This document shows, one piece after another, positions 6,943 to 16,295 of a DNA stretch of 43,192 bases. Source of the DNA: CAYVTV01 sp964526475 (GTDB lineage Bacteria > Bacteroidota > Bacteroidia > Bacteroidales > GCA-2748055); NCBI GenBank assembly GCA_964526475.1, contig CAZGKF010000029.1:1-43192 (forward strand). The letters are read 5' to 3'. Position 1 is the first letter of the stretch. Each line of letters starts with the position of its first letter. A program made the position numbers and the translations under genes. Under the pieces are notes generated by a model. It was not told where the DNA came from. It saw only the letters and a program-made list of their open reading frames with translations, and made no database searches.

Positions 6943-9297
6943 TTAGCTGATAATACTTCCTTCCATATTTTCCTCCAGACTTCGTGCGTATTGCAGGAAT
7001 TCGTTCACCTCCATTTCCTTCACATATACAAACCCGTGTGTTGCCCTTATTTTTGGACGAGGGTGCTCATAAAAGAAGTCTTTCCCGAGGAGCAGCTGAA
7101 TATCCAACATTTGTTCAACCCAGATTTTTCTGACTAATTGGCTAAATGTCCCGTCATGATCTGGTGAAGGGAAAGATGCCTCAACCTGGCTTATATAACA
7201 GTTTGTAAAGGCATTCTCAAGCGTGGCCAAAGTATTAAGTGAAACAGGAATAAAAATATTTGCATCAGCAGGATGGAAGCGGTACCACACGTTACGGTAT
7301 CCCCTTATTTTTAATTCAGATATATTTTTCTCTTTTGAGTATTTACGCAATGCTTCTGCAATTGTTTGAAGAACTTTATAATGTGTGTCAGGACCGCTGC
7401 CTTCAGGATCGAACGCAAGAGAAATAACAGTTGGGTTAAAATCCCGTAACATTTGAAGAACCGGCTCCACATCACGTGTATTGTCAGGTTGATCTGTGAA
7501 AATATCACCGGTGTAAAATCCGAGCCTGTTATGTACAATATCTTTTACTCTTACCCCAAAATGAGCCCAGACAAGTTCTTCTTCATATTCCCTTATCATG
7601 CCTTTAATTTTCTGAATATCCGGCGGATTTTTTTCTCCTTCATAGTATTTTTCAATACGATGTATAAGTTCATTGATTTTATCAGCAAGTTCAGTACTTG
7701 ATTTTACTTTATAAATATCTGTAAGATTCCTGATCATTCTGTGAGCTATACCTCGTTTTTTACCATACTCATCGTTTTCTGCCACTTTATTAAGGTAATG
7801 ATTAACATCTTTATCATATTTATACTTATATCCTTTTTCAAAAAAGTCAGGATATTTAACCATTTGAATCTCTCCTTTTTTTAATAATTCGAGGGTATTT
7901 TTGAGAATATCGGTGAGAAGATGATTTGTTACAGAAGTAAAGCCGGAGGTCAGTACTGAAAAACTGAAAACATTGGAAGGTTGTCTTAACTGTTGAATCA
8001 CATTGGGAAAAATGCCAAGCATGATATCGTCATGATGAGGACCGGTATGCAAAAATCTTCCATTTTTTTCCCTCACAATACCTCTGTTAACTCTTTCGGC
8101 AACTTCCTCCTGAACTTTCTGAACAATATCAAGGCTCAGGTCAGGGATTTTTCTGCAGTATTTGTCTGCCAGAAGATCGTCCAGAGTGAGATTTTTTGCA
8201 TATTTATCAATTTTTTTACATAAATCGCTGACAGCATGAAATGTTTTTTCAAAGTTCCATTCACCTGTACTAAAGTATTTCTCCAAGGAATCATTTAAAA
8301 GGGATGCTGCTCCCGTGGTTATATAGAATCTGGCGTTTTTTAATTTTTGTAAACATGTTCCGGGAAAAGCCACATCAGGTAATTTCTCAAGAGCATCGCG
8401 TACCACTAATGCTTTTGATTCTCCTGCTGCAAAGATAATGGCCACAGCATCAGGATTGAAAGTGATTGTGCCTAGTCCTATAGTTATTACAAGTCGGTTT
8501 CGTGAAACTTCAATTCCCCCCAGATCTGTTGAGGCTGATGCCTGAGTTTCATAATTTGTGGCAGTAAGCCGCGTAGTTGAATTATGATCAGATCCTCTTA
8601 CATTAAAGGCTATATGGCCATCCGGGCCTATTCCTCCAAGGAAGAATCCTATTCCTCCAAATTTTCTTATTTTTTCCTCAAATTCCATACACCAGTTATC
8701 AATCATATATATGGCCTTTTGCCTTAGTTTATCGGCAGAAGACCGGGAATCCCTGTTCCTGAGACTAAGATCAATAGAAAGGTCGGGAAAAACTTCCGTG
8801 TAGTGCTTATTTTCCGGAAGGGGTATCTTTTTGGAGTCAATTAACAAACATCTCGAAGATTCAAGGTTAAATTTCGAAATATAGAATTGCCTGACATAAT
8901 TACAGAAACTATTATGCTGTGATGAATCGATAGGAAAGAACTCATCAATTTGCACAAAACGGAGGCCTTTGGTTTCAGGTTTCTTTTTGAGGTTTAAACT
9001 GTATTTGTCAAGTATTTCAGTAACTCCCCTTTTTCCAAAGTTTTTCAGGATGTGATCAGTCCATTTAATAAAATATTCCGGGGTTTTTCCTGTAGGAAGA
9101 CTTATTACCCCTTCGGGATTTTCCGACACCCATTCCAGAAATCTAAGGGCAGTAAGCAAACCAAGTTTTGGAAAATTATCAGTGAGGATATAGGGAATGA
9201 AGGTATTAATTTTATTCTGCCCCGATTTTAGAAAGAAATTCCGTTCAACTTCTGACAAATTATCAATATTCATATTTAAGTTGGATTTAGGGATCAT
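6943..9297 (-). CDS. NagB-like glucosamine-6-phosphate deaminase fused to a PIG-L/LmbE deacetylase domain
   Basis: This 784-aa protein has two modules. Residues about 40-345 are a NagB/SIS-like fold with the phosphate loop SLPTGKTPEYF, QIDEF (D118, matching the NagB general base) and GIGPDGHIAFN (D226, H228). The Glu that follows DGHIAFN in classical NagB is Val here (V233). A helical linker precedes a PIG-L domain (about 415-740). It has GPHHDD at 419-424, equivalent to the AHPDD motif, with H421 and D424 as metal ligands and D423 as base; GSGPDTHYKVLQ supplies the likely third ligand H639. A PIG-L domain could deacetylate a GlcNAc-type sugar for the NagB half; that coupling is inferred. Similar long NagB proteins are known in Bacteroidota. 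It lies 60 nt downstream of the aminotransferase gene. Confidence 0.85.
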   Translation of the reverse strand: MIPKSNLNMNIDNLSEVERNFFLKSGQNKINTFIPYILTDNFPKLGLLTALRFLEWVSENPEGVISLPTGKTPEYFIKWTDHILKNFGKRGVTEILDKYSLNLKKKPETKGLRFVQIDEFFPIDSSQHNSFCNYVRQFYISKFNLESSRCLLIDSKKIPLPENKHYTEVFPDLSIDLSLRNRDSRSSADKLRQKAIYMIDNWCMEFEEKIRKFGGIGFFLGGIGPDGHIAFNVRGSDHNSTTRLTATNYETQASASTDLGGIEVSRNRLVITIGLGTITFNPDAVAIIFAAGESKALVVRDALEKLPDVAFPGTCLQKLKNARFYITTGAASLLNDSLEKYFSTGEWNFEKTFHAVSDLCKKIDKYAKNLTLDDLLADKYCRKIPDLSLDIVQKVQEEVAERVNRGIVREKNGRFLHTGPHHDDIMLGIFPNVIQQLRQPSNVFSFSVLTSGFTSVTNHLLTDILKNTLELLKKGEIQMVKYPDFFEKGYKYKYDKDVNHYLNKVAENDEYGKKRGIAHRMIRNLTDIYKVKSSTELADKINELIHRIEKYYEGEKNPPDIQKIKGMIREYEEELVWAHFGVRVKDIVHNRLGFYTGDIFTDQPDNTRDVEPVLQMLRDFNPTVISLAFDPEGSGPDTHYKVLQTIAEALRKYSKEKNISELKIRGYRNVWYRFHPADANIFIPVSLNTLATLENAFTNCYISQVEASFPSPDHDGTFSQLVRKIWVEQMLDIQLLLGKDFFYEHPRPKIRATHGFVYVKEMEVNEFLQYARSLEENMEGSIIS

Positions 9298-9357
9298 ATT
9301 TAATTAGTTTAATTACAGAGAAAATCAAAAATCTTTTTTTAATTAATTAAAAAACTT

Positions 9358-10554
9358 TTAACGAATGCCCGGGTATATCTTCAATGCTTCCTCAAGACAT
9401 TTCATTGCTTTTTCAAGGGCTTGTTTTTCCAAAACATATGCAATCCGTACCTCTTGCTTCCCTAGATTAGGGGATGAATAAAATCCGGCTGCCGGGGCAA
9501 GCATTACAGTCTGATTTTCCCATGAGAATTCGCTCAGTAACCACTGGGAGAATTTGCAGGCATCATCAACCGGCAGATGGGCTATTGCATAAAATGCACC
9601 TTTCGGAAGCGGGCATTTTACTCCGGAAATCTTATTTAATGTTGTGACCAGATAATTTCTTCTTTCGATATATTCATTGTAAACTTCTCTGAAATATTCA
9701 TCAGGAACGTTAATCGCAGCTTCTCCGATAACTTGTCCGAGTGAAGGGGGACTCAGTCTTGCTTGTGCAAATTTCAATGTAGTACTGATTACCTCTTTAT
9801 TACGGCTTACAAGTGCCCCAATCCTAACTCCGCATGCACTGTATCTTTTTGATACAGAATCTGTCATTATTACGTTCTGGTCTATCCCTTTTAGTTTCAT
9901 CACAGAGTAATGCTCATTCCCGTCGTAACAAAATTCCCGGTAAACCTCATCACAAAGGAGAAAAAGATCATGTTTTTTCACAATTTCACCAAGTTTTTCA
10001 ATCTCAGAACGTGAATAAAGATAACCGGTGGGATTATTAGGGTTGCATATTATAATTGCCCTGGTCTTTTTTGTAATCATTCTTTCGAACTCTTCTATGG
10101 GAGGAAGAGAAAAATCGGTTTCAATGGATGAGGGAACTGGAATAACTTTAACCCCGGCTGCAACTGAGAACCCATTATAATTGGCATAGAAAGGTTCCGG
10201 TATAATAACTTCATCCTCCTGATCCGCAACAGACATAAGAGCAAATAGAAGGGCCTCGGAACCTCCTGTAGTTATTAAAATTTGATTGTGATCAATGATA
10301 ATACCTTTCTTCTTATAGTATATTGTAAGTTTCCTGCGGTAACTTTCATTGCCTGCTGAATGGCTGTATTCAATTACATTTTCCTTATAATTTTTTAAGG
10401 CATTTAATGCAATACCAGGAGTTCTAATATCCGGTTGACCTATATTGAGATGATAAACTTTTATGCCCTTACGTTTTGCTTCCTCAGCAAATGGAACCAG
10501 TTTACGTATGGGAGACTCGGGCATTAAATATCCTTTATTTGAAATGGAAGGCAT
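9358..10554 (-). CDS. Class I/II PLP-dependent aminotransferase (aspartate aminotransferase-like)
   Basis: This 398-aa fold-type I aminotransferase has LNIGQPDI near residue 36, TTGGSEALLFAL at about 95-106, NPNNPTG (171-177), CDEVYREF (201-208) and the PLP lysine K236 in SVSKRYSACGVRIGALVS. An Arg for the substrate carboxylate lies near EVRIAYVL at the C terminus. All key residues are present and the length is normal. The exact amino acid substrate (aspartate, aromatic or other) cannot be read from the sequence. It is 12 nt downstream of the DUF1573 gene and upstream of the NagB-like/PIG-L gene, probably one operon. Confidence 0.9.
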   Translation of the reverse strand: MPSISNKGYLMPESPIRKLVPFAEEAKRKGIKVYHLNIGQPDIRTPGIALNALKNYKENVIEYSHSAGNESYRRKLTIYYKKKGIIIDHNQILITTGGSEALLFALMSVADQEDEVIIPEPFYANYNGFSVAAGVKVIPVPSSIETDFSLPPIEEFERMITKKTRAIIICNPNNPTGYLYSRSEIEKLGEIVKKHDLFLLCDEVYREFCYDGNEHYSVMKLKGIDQNVIMTDSVSKRYSACGVRIGALVSRNKEVISTTLKFAQARLSPPSLGQVIGEAAINVPDEYFREVYNEYIERRNYLVTTLNKISGVKCPLPKGAFYAIAHLPVDDACKFSQWLLSEFSWENQTVMLAPAAGFYSSPNLGKQEVRIAYVLEKQALEKAMKCLEEALKIYPGIR

Positions 10555-10566
10555 TATTTATATTTT

Positions 10567-10983
10567 TTAATGACCAAAATTTTCATCAAGCACATTTCCT
10601 TTAATAAAAAGTTTTGCAGGTGAGTTATCCGCATTGGAATAAACTGTAATACTTTTCCGGAAAGTTCCTGTGATTTTTGTATTATATCTGATGCTGATAA
10701 GTCCTTTCATTCCAGGTTTAACAGGATTCTCAGGCCATTCAGCATTTGTGCATCCACAACTCGCTCTTACGTTGTTAATGATTAATGGTTTATCTGAGGT
10801 GTTCCGGAATTCAAACACACAATTACCATCGCTGTCATAAATCATATCTCCATAATCATAAACCGTATCGGAAAACTCTATTTTTGAACCGGGATTCTGA
10901 CCGGATACGGCAGTTTTGTTTTTGCAGGAGATAAAATAAAGTGTAAAAAGAATTGAAAATAATATAATCAGAATAACCCTCAT
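10567..10983 (-). CDS. DUF1573 domain lipoprotein
   Basis: This 138-aa protein has a signal peptide and lipobox ending FISC (Cys about residue 20). The mature part is one DUF1573 domain, an Ig-like beta sandwich, with YDYGDMIYDSDGNCVFEF, ASCGCTNAEWP and IRYNTKITGTFRKSITVYSN. The domain is very common in Bacteroidota, and its molecular role is not established. It is the first gene of a probable three-gene unit with the aminotransferase and the NagB-like fusion. Confidence 0.9.
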   Translation of the reverse strand: MRVILIILFSILFTLYFISCKNKTAVSGQNPGSKIEFSDTVYDYGDMIYDSDGNCVFEFRNTSDKPLIINNVRASCGCTNAEWPENPVKPGMKGLISIRYNTKITGTFRKSITVYSNADNSPAKLFIKGNVLDENFGH

Positions 10984-11349
10984 TATTCAATATAATTAAA
11001 CTGTAAATATACGTTATTATTAATAAAAGATAGCGAAAACCGGAAGATTTGGGGGAAAAAGATTCTGTATCATATGCTTTCAATTCTCATAAATTGACGA
11101 GTTTAAAAAGTTTCTACTTTTCAATAAAGTCATTTGAAAATAACACTTCAGATGCTTACAAATGATATGTATCATTTTATTTAATCACGGCTCAAATGGA
11201 TTTTATTACTATTTTTGGGGAATTTATTAAGAAATAAAAATTGTATAGACCGTTTTATAAACCATTTAAAGGCTCAATTTAAAATATTCTTAAAGAATGA
11301 ATAAAATTGTTGATAGTCAGATGGATATAAGCAATAAACCTAAGTCAGA
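10984..11349 (+). other. Divergent intergenic region between the DUF1573 gene and valS
   Basis: This 366-bp AT-rich region should hold promoters for both directions. TATTTTTG at 11210-11217 matches the -7 consensus TAnnTTTG toward valS, but no -33 TTTG lies at the right distance. No convincing ORF, tRNA, hairpin terminator or riboswitch was seen. Confidence 0.5.
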
Positions 11350-14001
11350 ATGAATAGAGAGATACCTTCAAAATATGATCCTTCTATTACTGAAGATAAG
11401 TGGTATGACTACTGGATGAAGCATGGGTATTTTAACAGTGATCCGGATGACAGGGAACCTTTTACCATTGTCATTCCTCCGCCCAATGTAACCGGTGTGC
11501 TTCACATGGGGCATATGCTCAATAATACTCTACAGGATGTGCTAATCAGGCATGCCAGGATGAATGGAAAAAATGCATTGTGGGTTCCGGGAACCGACCA
11601 TGCCTCTATCGCAACCGAAGCAAGGGTGGTAGCCAGATTAAAGGAACAAGGTATAGAGAAGGGCACGCTTAGCAGGGAAGAATTTCTGGATCATGCATGG
11701 GAATGGAGGGAAAAACACGGGGGGATTATTCTTGAACAGTTGAAGAAGCTTGGCGCTTCCTGTGACTGGAGAAGAACAAAGTTTACGATGGATGAAGAGA
11801 TGTCGGAGAGTGTTCTCAGGGTTTTTATTGATCTATACAGGAAAGGATATATCTACAGGGGAGTGAGAATGGTTAACTGGGATACTGAAGCAAAAACTGC
11901 AGTTTCGGATGAAGAGGTTTTTTATAAGGAAGTAAAATCGAAATTATATTTCGTGAAATACCAGGTACAGGGTGAAGACAATTCACTGACCATTGCAACC
12001 ACCCGGCCCGAGACTATTCTTGGAGATACTGCCGTTTGTGTGCATCCGGGTGATGAACGATATACTGCTTTTCATGGAAAAAAGGTAATTATTCCGCTGG
12101 TTGACAGGCCTGTTCCTGTGATCACTGATGAATATGTTGACCCTGATTTCGGAACAGGAGCCCTGAAAATTACTCCGGCCCATGATGAAAATGATTACTA
12201 TATTGGCATTAAACATAAGCTTGAGATTATTAACATTTTCAACGATGACGGCACTTTAAATTCTAATGCCCAGTGGTTTACAGGAGAAGACAGGTTTGTT
12301 GCAAGGGATAAAATTGTGCAAGTACTGAAGGAAAAAGCCTGTCTCGTAAAAATGGAGGATTATATTAATAAAATAGGGTATTCGGAACGCACTGATGCTG
12401 TAATTGAACCAAAGCTGAGTCTTCAATGGTTTCTAAGAATGAAGGAATTGTCAGTTCCTGCTCTGGAGAATGTAATGAATGACGAGGTAAAGCTTTATCC
12501 TTCAAAATTTAAAAATACATACCGGCACTGGATGGAAAATGTGAAGGACTGGTGTATATCCCGTCAGTTATGGTGGGGCCAGAGAATACCTGCTTTTTAC
12601 TATGGCAGTAATCCCGGGCACGATGATTATGTAGTTGCTTTAAGCGCAGAAGAAGCACTATCGCTGGCAAGAGAAAAAAGCGGTAACAAGGCGTTACAAC
12701 TTTCTGAACTTAAACAGGATGAAGATGTGCTCGATACCTGGTTCTCTTCCTGGCTGTGGCCAATATCGGTATTTGACGGTATCCGTTATCCTGATAATCC
12801 GGATATTAAATACTATTATCCCACTAATGACCTGATAACGGCTCCTGAAATTCTGTTTTTCTGGGTTGCAAGAATGATTATCGCCGGGTATGAGTATCGT
12901 AAGGAAAAGCCTTTTCAGAGTGTTTACCTGACAGGAATTGTAAGAGATGCAAAGCGCAGAAAAATGTCTAAATCTCTTGGAAACAGTCCCGATCCTATTG
13001 AATTAATGAAAAAATACAGCGCTGACGGGGTGAGGGTTGGTATGTTATTATGTTCACCTGCCGGGAATGATCTTTTATTCGACGAAAACCTCACAGAACA
13101 GGGACGCAATTTTGGTAATAAAATATGGAATGCTTTCAGACTTATTCAATCGTGGAATATTGACAGTAATCTTTCCCAACCTGAAGAATCATCCCTTGCA
13201 GTTGAGTGGTTTGAATCAAGACTTCTGAAAGGAATAAAGGAAATAGATGATAATTTCAGGAAATATCGTATCTCTGAAGCTTTAATGGTTGTTTATAAAT
13301 TATTCCGGGATGAATTTTCTTCCTGGTACCTGGAAATTATCAAACCTTCTTATGAAAAGCCAATTGATAAGGAAAGCTATCTGAAAACGATTGATTTCCT
13401 GGAGAGTTTACTCCTGTTACTGCACCCGTTTATGCCATTTATCACGGAAGAAATCTGGCAGTATCTCAGAGAAAGGAAGAAAGGTGAAAGTATTATGATC
13501 TCCGGTATGCCACAAAAAGGTAAATTCGATAAAGAGCTCCTCCGGTTATTTGAACAGACAAAGGAGATAGTTATTTCAATAAGAGGAATCAGGAGCAAGA
13601 GAAACATACCACAAAAAGAAAAGCTTGAGTTATTATATTTAGCAGAGGGAGAATATGATGATCGGTTCAATGAAGTTATTATAAAACTTGCTAATCTTTC
13701 CGGGATCATTAGTATGGAAGGCTCTGTTCCTGATAAAACAGCCTCATTTATTGTCAAAGCAACTGAATATCATGTTCCTCTTACGGGAAGGGTTAATAAA
13801 GAGGAGGAACTGGATAAAATGGAGAATGAATTGGTCTATACAAGGGGTTTCCTTTTATCCGTAATAAAAAAGCTTGAAAATGAACGATTTGTTAATAATG
13901 CGCCTGCTGAAGTTCTGGAAAGGGAATATGCAAAAAAGACAGACGCTGAGAATAAAATTAAAGCTCTTGAAACCCGGATACAATTTTTAGGAAAAGCATA
14001 A
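11350..14001 (+). CDS. valS: Valyl-tRNA synthetase
   Basis: This 883-aa protein is full length. It has the class I signature PPPNVTGVLHMGHML (HMGH at 52-55), an inserted editing domain with TTRPETILGDTAVCVHP at about residues 216-232, the KMSKS loop at 538-542 (RKMSKSLGNSPDP), an anticodon-binding domain, and a C-terminal coiled coil from about 815 onward. The PPPNVTG signature is typical of ValS. It charges tRNA-Val in the cytoplasm and edits mischarged threonine. It stands alone on the + strand and converges with pdxH, leaving 9 bp between the stop codons. Confidence 0.98.
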   Translation: MNREIPSKYDPSITEDKWYDYWMKHGYFNSDPDDREPFTIVIPPPNVTGVLHMGHMLNNTLQDVLIRHARMNGKNALWVPGTDHASIATEARVVARLKEQGIEKGTLSREEFLDHAWEWREKHGGIILEQLKKLGASCDWRRTKFTMDEEMSESVLRVFIDLYRKGYIYRGVRMVNWDTEAKTAVSDEEVFYKEVKSKLYFVKYQVQGEDNSLTIATTRPETILGDTAVCVHPGDERYTAFHGKKVIIPLVDRPVPVITDEYVDPDFGTGALKITPAHDENDYYIGIKHKLEIINIFNDDGTLNSNAQWFTGEDRFVARDKIVQVLKEKACLVKMEDYINKIGYSERTDAVIEPKLSLQWFLRMKELSVPALENVMNDEVKLYPSKFKNTYRHWMENVKDWCISRQLWWGQRIPAFYYGSNPGHDDYVVALSAEEALSLAREKSGNKALQLSELKQDEDVLDTWFSSWLWPISVFDGIRYPDNPDIKYYYPTNDLITAPEILFFWVARMIIAGYEYRKEKPFQSVYLTGIVRDAKRRKMSKSLGNSPDPIELMKKYSADGVRVGMLLCSPAGNDLLFDENLTEQGRNFGNKIWNAFRLIQSWNIDSNLSQPEESSLAVEWFESRLLKGIKEIDDNFRKYRISEALMVVYKLFRDEFSSWYLEIIKPSYEKPIDKESYLKTIDFLESLLLLLHPFMPFITEEIWQYLRERKKGESIMISGMPQKGKFDKELLRLFEQTKEIVISIRGIRSKRNIPQKEKLELLYLAEGEYDDRFNEVIIKLANLSGIISMEGSVPDKTASFIVKATEYHVPLTGRVNKEEELDKMENELVYTRGFLLSVIKKLENERFVNNAPAEVLEREYAKKTDAENKIKALETRIQFLGKA

Positions 14002-14010
14002 ATTAAATTT

Positions 14011-14649
14011 TCAGGGTGCAAGCCGAAATTTTTCCCAGGAAGAGTTTAAAGAATCACTTTTGTAAACCAGTCTGTCGTGCAATCTTCCTGTTCTTCCCTG
14101 CCAGAATTCAAAATAAGCTGGTTTCACCCTGTAACCTCCCCACATTGCAGGTCTGGGAATAATATCATCATGAAATCTGTTTTCTGCCTTCCGGAGTTTT
14201 TGCTCAAGGTAATTTCTGTCAGGAATAATTTCGCTTTGAGGAGAGATAAAAGTACCAAGACGATTTTCCCTTGGTCTTGTTTTAAAATATGTGTCTGATT
14301 CAGTTTCGCTGATCATGCCGGCCTGTCCCTCAATTCTAACTTGTCTTTCAAGTAATGGCCAATAAAAAAGAAGTGCTACATTCGGGTTGAAAGAGATATG
14401 ATTCCCTTTTCTTGAAAGGTAATTGGTGTAAAAAACAAAACCCTCGCTGGAGAATTCTTTCATTAATACGACTCTGGCTGATGGTTTTCCCTCTTCATCA
14501 GCAGTTGAAAGAATCATAGCATTTGCCTCTTCCTCATAATACCCTACTGCATCAGAAAACCACCTGGCAAACTGAAGGAAGGGATCATGATCTGCATTCT
14601 GTTCCGAGAGGTAATCAAGCTTTTGTTTTTTTTGTTTTTTGGAGAGCAT
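14011..14649 (-). CDS. pdxH: Pyridoxamine 5'-phosphate oxidase
   Basis: This 212-aa protein matches PdxH throughout. FMN and substrate contacts are visible in SARVVLMKEFSSEGFVFYTN and LSRKGNHISFNP, and the C-terminal dimerisation region includes RPAMWGGYRVKPAYFEFWQG, RTGRLHDRLVY and the terminal WEKFRLAP. It oxidises pyridoxine and pyridoxamine 5'-phosphate to PLP with FMN, in the cytoplasm. It lies 98 nt downstream of nadC on the same strand, so it may share a transcript or have its own promoter there. Confidence 0.97.
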   Translation of the reverse strand: MLSKKQKKQKLDYLSEQNADHDPFLQFARWFSDAVGYYEEEANAMILSTADEEGKPSARVVLMKEFSSEGFVFYTNYLSRKGNHISFNPNVALLFYWPLLERQVRIEGQAGMISETESDTYFKTRPRENRLGTFISPQSEIIPDRNYLEQKLRKAENRFHDDIIPRPAMWGGYRVKPAYFEFWQGRTGRLHDRLVYKSDSLNSSWEKFRLAP

Positions 14650-14747
14650 ATTTTATGGGGCGAAGTTTATTAATATAAAATAACGGGTGAGCTTCATGAT
14701 TTTATTATTCCGATGCTTCTGTAGAATTTATTATCCTTGTTAGCGGA

Positions 14748-15617
14748 TTAATTCACTACGGCTTTTAAACTCATGTCAAGGCTTTTGATCTGATGGGTAA
14801 GGGCACCGACTGAGATGTAGTCCACTCCGCATTCAGCATAAGCTCTGATATTATCTTCAGTAATATTCCCCGAAGACTCGGTTTCAAACTTTCCATCAAC
14901 AAGTTTCACTGCTTCATTAGTCTGTTCAGGGTTGAAATTGTCAAGTAAAATTCTGTCTACTCCACCATGGATAATAATTCTTTTTATATCTTCAATGCTT
15001 CTGGCCTCAACCATTATTTTCAGGTCTTTATTCTTCTCCTGCAGATAGTTATGCACTTTATCAATCGCATTTTCAAGTCCACCGGCAAAATCGATGTGAT
15101 TATCCTTAATGAGGATCATGTCAAATAAACCTGTTCTATGGTTGTGCCCTCCGCCCAACCTAACTGCTTCTTTTTCAAAAAGTCTCATGCCGGGGGTGGT
15201 TTTTCTGGTATCGAGAATTTTTGTATGAAGTCCTTCCAGGTGCTTTACATATTGCCGGGTACGGGTAGCAATCCCGCTCATTCTTTGCATTATATTTAAA
15301 ACAAGTCTTTCAGTCTGAAGAATGGATCTCACCGGACCCGATAATTCGAATGCAGCATCGCCTGGCCTGACATCGTCTCCATCCTTTTTAAACAGATCAA
15401 GAACGAGAGTGTTATCAAAGTGATGAAAAATTTTTGAGGCTATAAATATTCCTGCAATCACCCCCTCTTGTTTAATAATAAGCCTTGCTTTCCCCTGTGC
15501 AGTTCTTGGTATGGTAGAAAGAGAAGTATGGTCTCCTTCTCCTAAATCTTCCTCAAGCCAAAGGTCAATAAGATTTTTCAGAATTCTGTCAGAAGGCTCT
15601 TTTATCATCTTTTTCAA
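14748..15617 (-). CDS. nadC: Nicotinate-nucleotide pyrophosphorylase (carboxylating)
   Basis: This 289-aa quinolinate phosphoribosyltransferase has the N-terminal motif EDLGEGDHTS, then LNIMQRMSGIATRTR, the active-site stretch LDTRKTTPGMR and RLGGGHNHRTGL, and barrel motifs MVEARS, ILLDNF and YISVGALTHQ. It converts quinolinate and PRPP to nicotinate mononucleotide in de novo NAD synthesis. The first 29 bp overlap the end of the upstream DUF4783 gene, so the two are probably translationally coupled. An alternative ATG three codons in would shorten the overlap. nadA and nadB are not in the window. Confidence 0.97.
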   Translation of the reverse strand: MKKMIKEPSDRILKNLIDLWLEEDLGEGDHTSLSTIPRTAQGKARLIIKQEGVIAGIFIASKIFHHFDNTLVLDLFKKDGDDVRPGDAAFELSGPVRSILQTERLVLNIMQRMSGIATRTRQYVKHLEGLHTKILDTRKTTPGMRLFEKEAVRLGGGHNHRTGLFDMILIKDNHIDFAGGLENAIDKVHNYLQEKNKDLKIMVEARSIEDIKRIIIHGGVDRILLDNFNPEQTNEAVKLVDGKFETESSGNITEDNIRAYAECGVDYISVGALTHQIKSLDMSLKAVVN

Positions 15618-16002
15618 TTCTTAACAGATGAATAAGGTAATTATTATCAAATTTCTTAAAGAAAATGTTAACCCTGTAATTGCCTGAAGCAGTATTAAGA
15701 GATCCTATAGCAAAGTTGGAATCATCTTTTCCTCCTTCAAATATTATACTGAATGAGGAAGGTTTGTTCTTAATGAAAAATTCCCGCATGATCTCTTTTG
15801 CCTGAGCCTTACTGCAAATATGTTCCTTTTCAATTATGTTAACCTGCAAACGCTTATTAAAATATTCTGATAGCAGTTCACAGTTTCCTGTAAGGAAAGC
15901 CTTGGTAATAGGTTCGGGAAAGTTCTGACCCGAGATTGTTGTAAGGGAGAAAAGAGAAAAACTAAAAAAAATTATTTTCAGATAAATACATAAACTTTTC
16001 AT
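15589..16002 (-). CDS. DUF4783 domain exported protein
   Basis: This 137-aa protein has a signal peptide (hydrophobic to about residue 25, ending ISGQ). A small NTF2-like DUF4783 domain follows, recognisable from PITKAFLTGNCELLSEYFN, QAKEIMREFF and a C-terminal strand pair ending IHLLRIEKDD. Function is unknown. The family is mostly found in Bacteroidota and commonly sits next to nadC, as here, where it overlaps nadC by 29 bp. Placement in the periplasm or at the outer membrane is inferred from the signal peptide. Confidence 0.85.
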   Translation of the reverse strand: MKSLCIYLKIIFFSFSLFSLTTISGQNFPEPITKAFLTGNCELLSEYFNKRLQVNIIEKEHICSKAQAKEIMREFFIKNKPSSFSIIFEGGKDDSNFAIGSLNTASGNYRVNIFFKKFDNNYLIHLLRIEKDDKRAF

Positions 16003-16295
16003 AATACAGATGTTGAAAATTTAAGCATGAAGTTTTCTCATGTGTTAATCTTATAATAAATCAGATAATTCTGCAATTTACAAAATAATTCAATAATCAT
16101 GCCTGATAAAAGTTAATCCCTGGTTTTTAAAGCAGACTAATATTCAGATTTATTAATTTAATACGCTGAGTGCAAATTCTAAATTAAAGCATTAAATAAT
16201 TATCTTTGAATACACAGTTCCAGAATTTTTTATTATTTATCGGGAATAAGCTTCATGGAATTATGATGTAAATATAAATAAACGGGAATACTTTC

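Noticed and set aside
10856..11083. 75-codon minus-strand frame overlapping the start of the DUF1573 gene
   Set aside because: It runs in another frame across a well-supported lipoprotein gene and has no recognisable domain.
11210..11217. Promoter element TATTTTTG upstream of valS
   Set aside because: No -33 element at the right spacing; left as a note in the intergenic entry.
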